64,000 nt of DNA, from NCBI GenBank assembly GCA_963800285.1, contig CAWDAL010000015.1, positions 62,001 to 126,000 of the forward strand. The letters run 5' to 3'. The position numbers and the translations under genes are program-made. The stretch comes from DASUPK01 sp963800285 (GTDB taxonomy: Bacteria > Actinomycetota > Thermoleophilia > Solirubrobacterales > 70-9). Under the pieces are notes generated by a model. That model was given only the letters and a program-made list of their open reading frames with translations, was not told the DNA's origin and made no database searches. Of the stretch, positions 60,955 to 64,000 are shown piece after piece; within the stretch, counting starts at the first letter, position 1, and each line of letters begins with the position of its first letter.

Positions 60955-62322
60955 GTGTCACGCGCAACTGAATCAGCGCTCGGTTCTGTTGGGTCCGGAG
61001 GGGGTCTGATCTCCACTCCTGCGCCGGCCATGCCTCCCGGTCCGCGAACGCCGGGAATCGTCCAGACGCTTGAGTGGATGTATCGGCCGACCTCGTTCAT
61101 CGAGAGCTGCCGACGCCGCTACGGCGACATCTTCTCTCTGCGGCTAGGTCCGCGCCGCAACACCGTCGTCGTCGCCGAGCCGGCGGCGGCGCGGCAGGTG
61201 ATGAGGGGTGACCCGAGCATCTTCCGCGCCGGGGATGCCAACGGAATCCTGAAGCCGGTCGTCGGCCCCGCCTCCCTACTCGTGCTCGATGGGGAGGAGC
61301 ACATGCGACACCGCCGCATCCTGCTGCCGGCTTTCGGGGCGAACCACGGCCCGGCATTCGCTAAGACCGTGGAGGCGGCGACGCGCGAGCGATTGGCCTC
61401 CTGGAGCGCAGGCCAGACCGTCAAGTTGCAGGAGGAGATGGAGGCCGTCTCCTTCGAAGCAATCTTGGGACTCGCGCTTGGTCCCGGACCTGACGATCGG
61501 CTCGAGCAGTTCCGTGTGTTGGTGCCGGAGATGATGAGGCGCTGCTCGTCTCCGTTCACCCTGCTGCCCTACTTCCGGCGCGAGCTCAGCGGCATCACCC
61601 CCTATGCCCGGCTGCAGCGAGTGCTCGATGAGCTGGACGGTCTGTTCCTGGACGCGATCGTCGAACGACAGGCTTCGCCGATCGAGAGCGCCAGCGACTG
61701 TCTCTCACTGCTGTGTGCCGCAACTGATGAGGAGGGCACGCCGCTGTCCAACAGGCAGATTCGAGACGAGTTGCTCACGATGCTCATGGCCGGTTACGAG
61801 ACGACGACAAGCGCGCTCGCTTGGACCTTCGAGCGCTTGCTGCGCTCACCTGAGGTCATGAGCCGTCTACAGGACGACCTCGCCCGGGACAGCGAGGAGT
61901 ATCTGGATGCCGTCGTAAAGGAAGTTCTTCGACTGCGTCCCGTCGTCCCGGTGCTTGCTCGGAAGGTGCGGGAGGACATCGCGCTGAATGACTACACGAT
62001 CCCCAGCGGGTCGGTTCTGATGGTCTCGATTTTCCTGCTCCATCGTGATCCGGCCCTCCACTCGGACCCCGCCCAGTTCAGACCCGAGCGATTCCTCGAG
62101 GGTGAGAGCGAGCCCTGGCTCCCATTCGGCGGAGGGGTCAGGCGGTGCCTGGGCGCGAGCTTCGCTCAGCTTGAGATGAAGGTCGTCATCCGCGAGGTTC
62201 TCGCCGCGGCAACTCTCAGAGCTCCCGATCGTGCCGACGAGCCCATCGCGCGCAGACGCTTCACGTTCGCGCCCGCGCAAGACGCTCGGGCGACCGTCGA
62301 ACGGGTCTCGATTCCGCAATAA
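60955..62322 (+). CDS. Cytochrome P450
   Basis: 455 residues from GTG 60955. Heme-thiolate motif FGGGVRRCLGASFAQ with Cys398; I-helix AGYETTTSAL (about 279-288) with the acid-alcohol pair E-T-T; EVLRLRP (ExxR) and RPERFLEGE (PERF) all present. A bacterial class I type with no fused reductase and no anchor helix; partner ferredoxin and reductase are elsewhere. Substrate unknown, but lipid or sterol substrates suit the surrounding genes. Divergent from the dehydrogenase, followed by the GGDEF/HD-GYP gene. Confidence 0.95.
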   Translation: MSRATESALGSVGSGGGLISTPAPAMPPGPRTPGIVQTLEWMYRPTSFIESCRRRYGDIFSLRLGPRRNTVVVAEPAAARQVMRGDPSIFRAGDANGILKPVVGPASLLVLDGEEHMRHRRILLPAFGANHGPAFAKTVEAATRERLASWSAGQTVKLQEEMEAVSFEAILGLALGPGPDDRLEQFRVLVPEMMRRCSSPFTLLPYFRRELSGITPYARLQRVLDELDGLFLDAIVERQASPIESASDCLSLLCAATDEEGTPLSNRQIRDELLTMLMAGYETTTSALAWTFERLLRSPEVMSRLQDDLARDSEEYLDAVVKEVLRLRPVVPVLARKVREDIALNDYTIPSGSVLMVSIFLLHRDPALHSDPAQFRPERFLEGESEPWLPFGGGVRRCLGASFAQLEMKVVIREVLAAATLRAPDRADEPIARRRFTFAPAQDARATVERVSIPQ

Positions 62323-62449
62323 GCAGGCTTTTCGGGCCGAAACCCGAAGATCCGTCGCACGCGATCAATCGAACATAGGTCCATACCGGCCGTGACCAAT
62401 TCGCCATATTTGCGTCCAGGCTCAAGTTTCCGCGGTATTTCCGCCGATC

Positions 62450-64000
62450 ATGCCTGTAATGAGCCGCAACGAGGGGAGAAAACCTGCCAAGGAGGCGGGT
62501 GGGTTCGAGATGCTTGCGTTGCCTAGGAGCAACGATGAGCCTGGTGGATCGCGTGAGCTGATCTCCGGTAAGGCGGCTGCAGGGCCGCTCGCGCAGGTAC
62601 AGGGCCTGCTGGCGCTGGGCGCAGCGGTGAACGGGGCGATTGCCACGCTCCTCCCGCATCCCGACTACTACAACGTCCCGGGCCTGCTGAGCGTGCAGAT
62701 CAGCGCACTCGTCTACGGGATCGTCGTGCTGATGTTGGGCGATCGAATCTCGTTCAACTGGCTGAAGATCGGAAATCTCCTCGCCGCTGTGCTGACCACC
62801 GTCGCCGTGTACTTCAGCGGCGACAGCTCGAGCGGCTTCGCGATCTTCTACCTGTGGATCGGGTTCTACGTCTTCTACTACCCCGTCTCGCGCTGGGAGG
62901 CCGCCGGCTACCTCGCGTTCGCGGCCCTCTGCTACGCGGTTGCGATAGCCATCACGCCGACGCCACCGCCCGGTGCCGCGCATACCAACGTCGCGTTCTT
63001 CTCGATCGTTGCCGGGACGCTCGCCACCGCCGGACTCCTCCTGACCTACCTCCGCCAGCGAGTCGAGCGCTTGATGGCCCGCCTGGTCGAGGCCTCGAGA
63101 ACCGACCCGCTGACGGCGCTGCCGAACCGCACGGGCCTTCAGCTCGCCCTCGAGAAGGAAGTCGAGCGCTCGCGCTTCGATAAACAACCCGTCAGCCTGC
63201 TGCTGATCGACATCGACCACTTCAAGTCTCTCAACGAGCGACTCGGCATCAGCGGCGGAGACAAGATCCTGCAGGAGCTCGGGGTCATGCTCAAGGATTC
63301 GACCCGGCTGATTGACACCGTCGCACGCTCCGGAGGTCAGGAGTTCGCGGTGGTGCTGCCGCAGATCGATGGCAATGGCGCCTTTCTGCTGGCGGAGAAG
63401 ATCCTTTCCCACATGCGTGGGTCGATGCTCGGGTCCCCCCAGGGCATCAGCGCATCGGCGGGCGTGGCCGAGTTCCCTGGCCACGCTTCCGATCCGGCCG
63501 ACCTCGTCGCCGTCACCGATCGAGCCCTGCAGGCCGCGAAGGCGCTGGGTCGTGACAGAGCCGTCATCTACAGCCCGGAGGTGACCAGCACGGTCGGAGC
63601 CGTCGCCGGCAAGAGAAGCGTCGAGAGTCAGGCACAACTTGCCACGGTCCTGAGCCTGGCGGAGGCTCTCGATCAGCGCGACTCCTACACGGCCAAGCAC
63701 AGCCAGACGGTGGGGTTGCTCTGCGAGATGATGGCGCGGGAGCTCGGCCTCGATGAGGCCCGGGTACAGCGGGTCCGCTTGGCGGGCATCCTTCATGACA
63801 TTGGAAAGATCGGCGTGCCGGATTCGATTCTGGGCAAGCCCGGAAAGCTCACGACCGATGAGATGGATCAGATGCGTCGCCATCCGGAGCTGGGCGCGAG
63901 GATTCTCGCGAGCGACGAGTTGGACGACGTCCGTGGATGGATCCTCGCCCACCACGAGCGACCGGACGGAACCGGATATCCCAAGGGCATCGGCTCCGAC
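62450..64000 (+). CDS. GGDEF (degenerate) + HD-GYP protein, 3' partial
   Basis: 517 residues up to the window end with no stop. After a polar lead there are about five hydrophobic helices (LLSVQISALVYGIVVLMLG and so on to TLATAGLLLTYL), then a GGDEF domain beginning RTDPLTALPNRTG, with DIDHFKSLNERLG. The signature is G295-G-Q-E-F instead of GG(D/E)EF, so cyclase activity is doubtful. An HD-GYP domain follows: HDIGKIGVPDSIL (His449) and HHERPDGTGYP (His501-His502), normally a cyclic-di-GMP phosphodiesterase. So this is likely a signal-degrading membrane protein. Confidence 0.9.
   Translation, partial: MPVMSRNEGRKPAKEAGGFEMLALPRSNDEPGGSRELISGKAAAGPLAQVQGLLALGAAVNGAIATLLPHPDYYNVPGLLSVQISALVYGIVVLMLGDRISFNWLKIGNLLAAVLTTVAVYFSGDSSSGFAIFYLWIGFYVFYYPVSRWEAAGYLAFAALCYAVAIAITPTPPPGAAHTNVAFFSIVAGTLATAGLLLTYLRQRVERLMARLVEASRTDPLTALPNRTGLQLALEKEVERSRFDKQPVSLLLIDIDHFKSLNERLGISGGDKILQELGVMLKDSTRLIDTVARSGGQEFAVVLPQIDGNGAFLLAEKILSHMRGSMLGSPQGISASAGVAEFPGHASDPADLVAVTDRALQAAKALGRDRAVIYSPEVTSTVGAVAGKRSVESQAQLATVLSLAEALDQRDSYTAKHSQTVGLLCEMMARELGLDEARVQRVRLAGILHDIGKIGVPDSILGKPGKLTTDEMDQMRRHPELGARILASDELDDVRGWILAHHERPDGTGYPKGIGSD

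Overview
The window is GC-rich (about 70 percent), densely packed chromosomal DNA that reads like an actinobacterial lineage of the class Thermoleophilia (Solirubrobacterales type). This is inferred from family content and style: mce genes, secreted proteins ending in Ig-like repeats with basic tails, many GTG/TTG starts with 4-base overlaps, a tRNA-Pro without encoded CCA, and many TetR/MFS/MMPL and acyl-CoA genes. It contains no rRNA, insertion sequence, CRISPR array, phage or plasmid backbone.

Layout. 1-15.6 kb: a partial secreted hydrolase, glycerate kinase plus long-chain acyl-CoA ligase, small conserved proteins, a DsbA-like thioredoxin protein, two secreted proteins, tRNA-Pro(CGG), superoxide dismutase, and a cholesterol-oxidase-like GMC oxidoreductase divergent from a TetR regulator. 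15.8-29 kb: a six-gene mce cluster followed by an SCP2-like sterol carrier gene, a conserved unknown gene and a PNPOx-like gene on the other strand, then a seventh mce gene in opposite orientation. The last 1,214 bp of the first and seventh mce genes are identical apart from one base that I found, so they form long inverted repeats around the operon. 29-41.5 kb: Nudix, rubredoxin, biotin synthesis (bioA apart from bioB-bioF-bioD, with an MFS-MarR-MFS block between them), a cupin, a GH3-like protein and a sigma-70 factor. 41.6-56 kb: two MMPL transporters, enoyl-CoA hydratase, a biotinyl carrier protein, a glycosyltransferase, glycerol kinase, an acyltransferase, an MBL hydrolase, SDRs, a methyltransferase, a thioesterase and an MFS transporter. 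56-64 kb: a DUF4242/TetR/MMPL unit with shared operators, two acyl-CoA dehydrogenases, twin YCII (DGPF) genes with matching ECF-type promoters, a cytochrome P450 and a truncated GGDEF/HD-GYP protein.

Function. The gene set points to uptake and breakdown of hydrophobic substrates: Mce proteins and an SCP2 carrier for lipid or sterol handling, a GMC oxidase, P450, acyl-CoA ligase, two acyl-CoA dehydrogenases, enoyl-CoA hydratase and SDRs for oxidation, and biotin synthesis plus a biotinyl carrier for carboxylation. No YrbE/MlaE permease or ATPase is present here, so the Mce proteins need partners encoded elsewhere.

Most notable are the inverted mce duplication, which could let the operon flip between two promoters and two MceA N-termini, and several regulatory DNA patterns: a 12-bp operator array, two Crp-type palindromes, a TetR operator set, and two ECF42-like promoters. 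Three clear single-base frameshifts (two in a marR gene, one in bioF) and an unusable start in the seventh mce gene all need removal of one base, so they may be sequence errors rather than biology.
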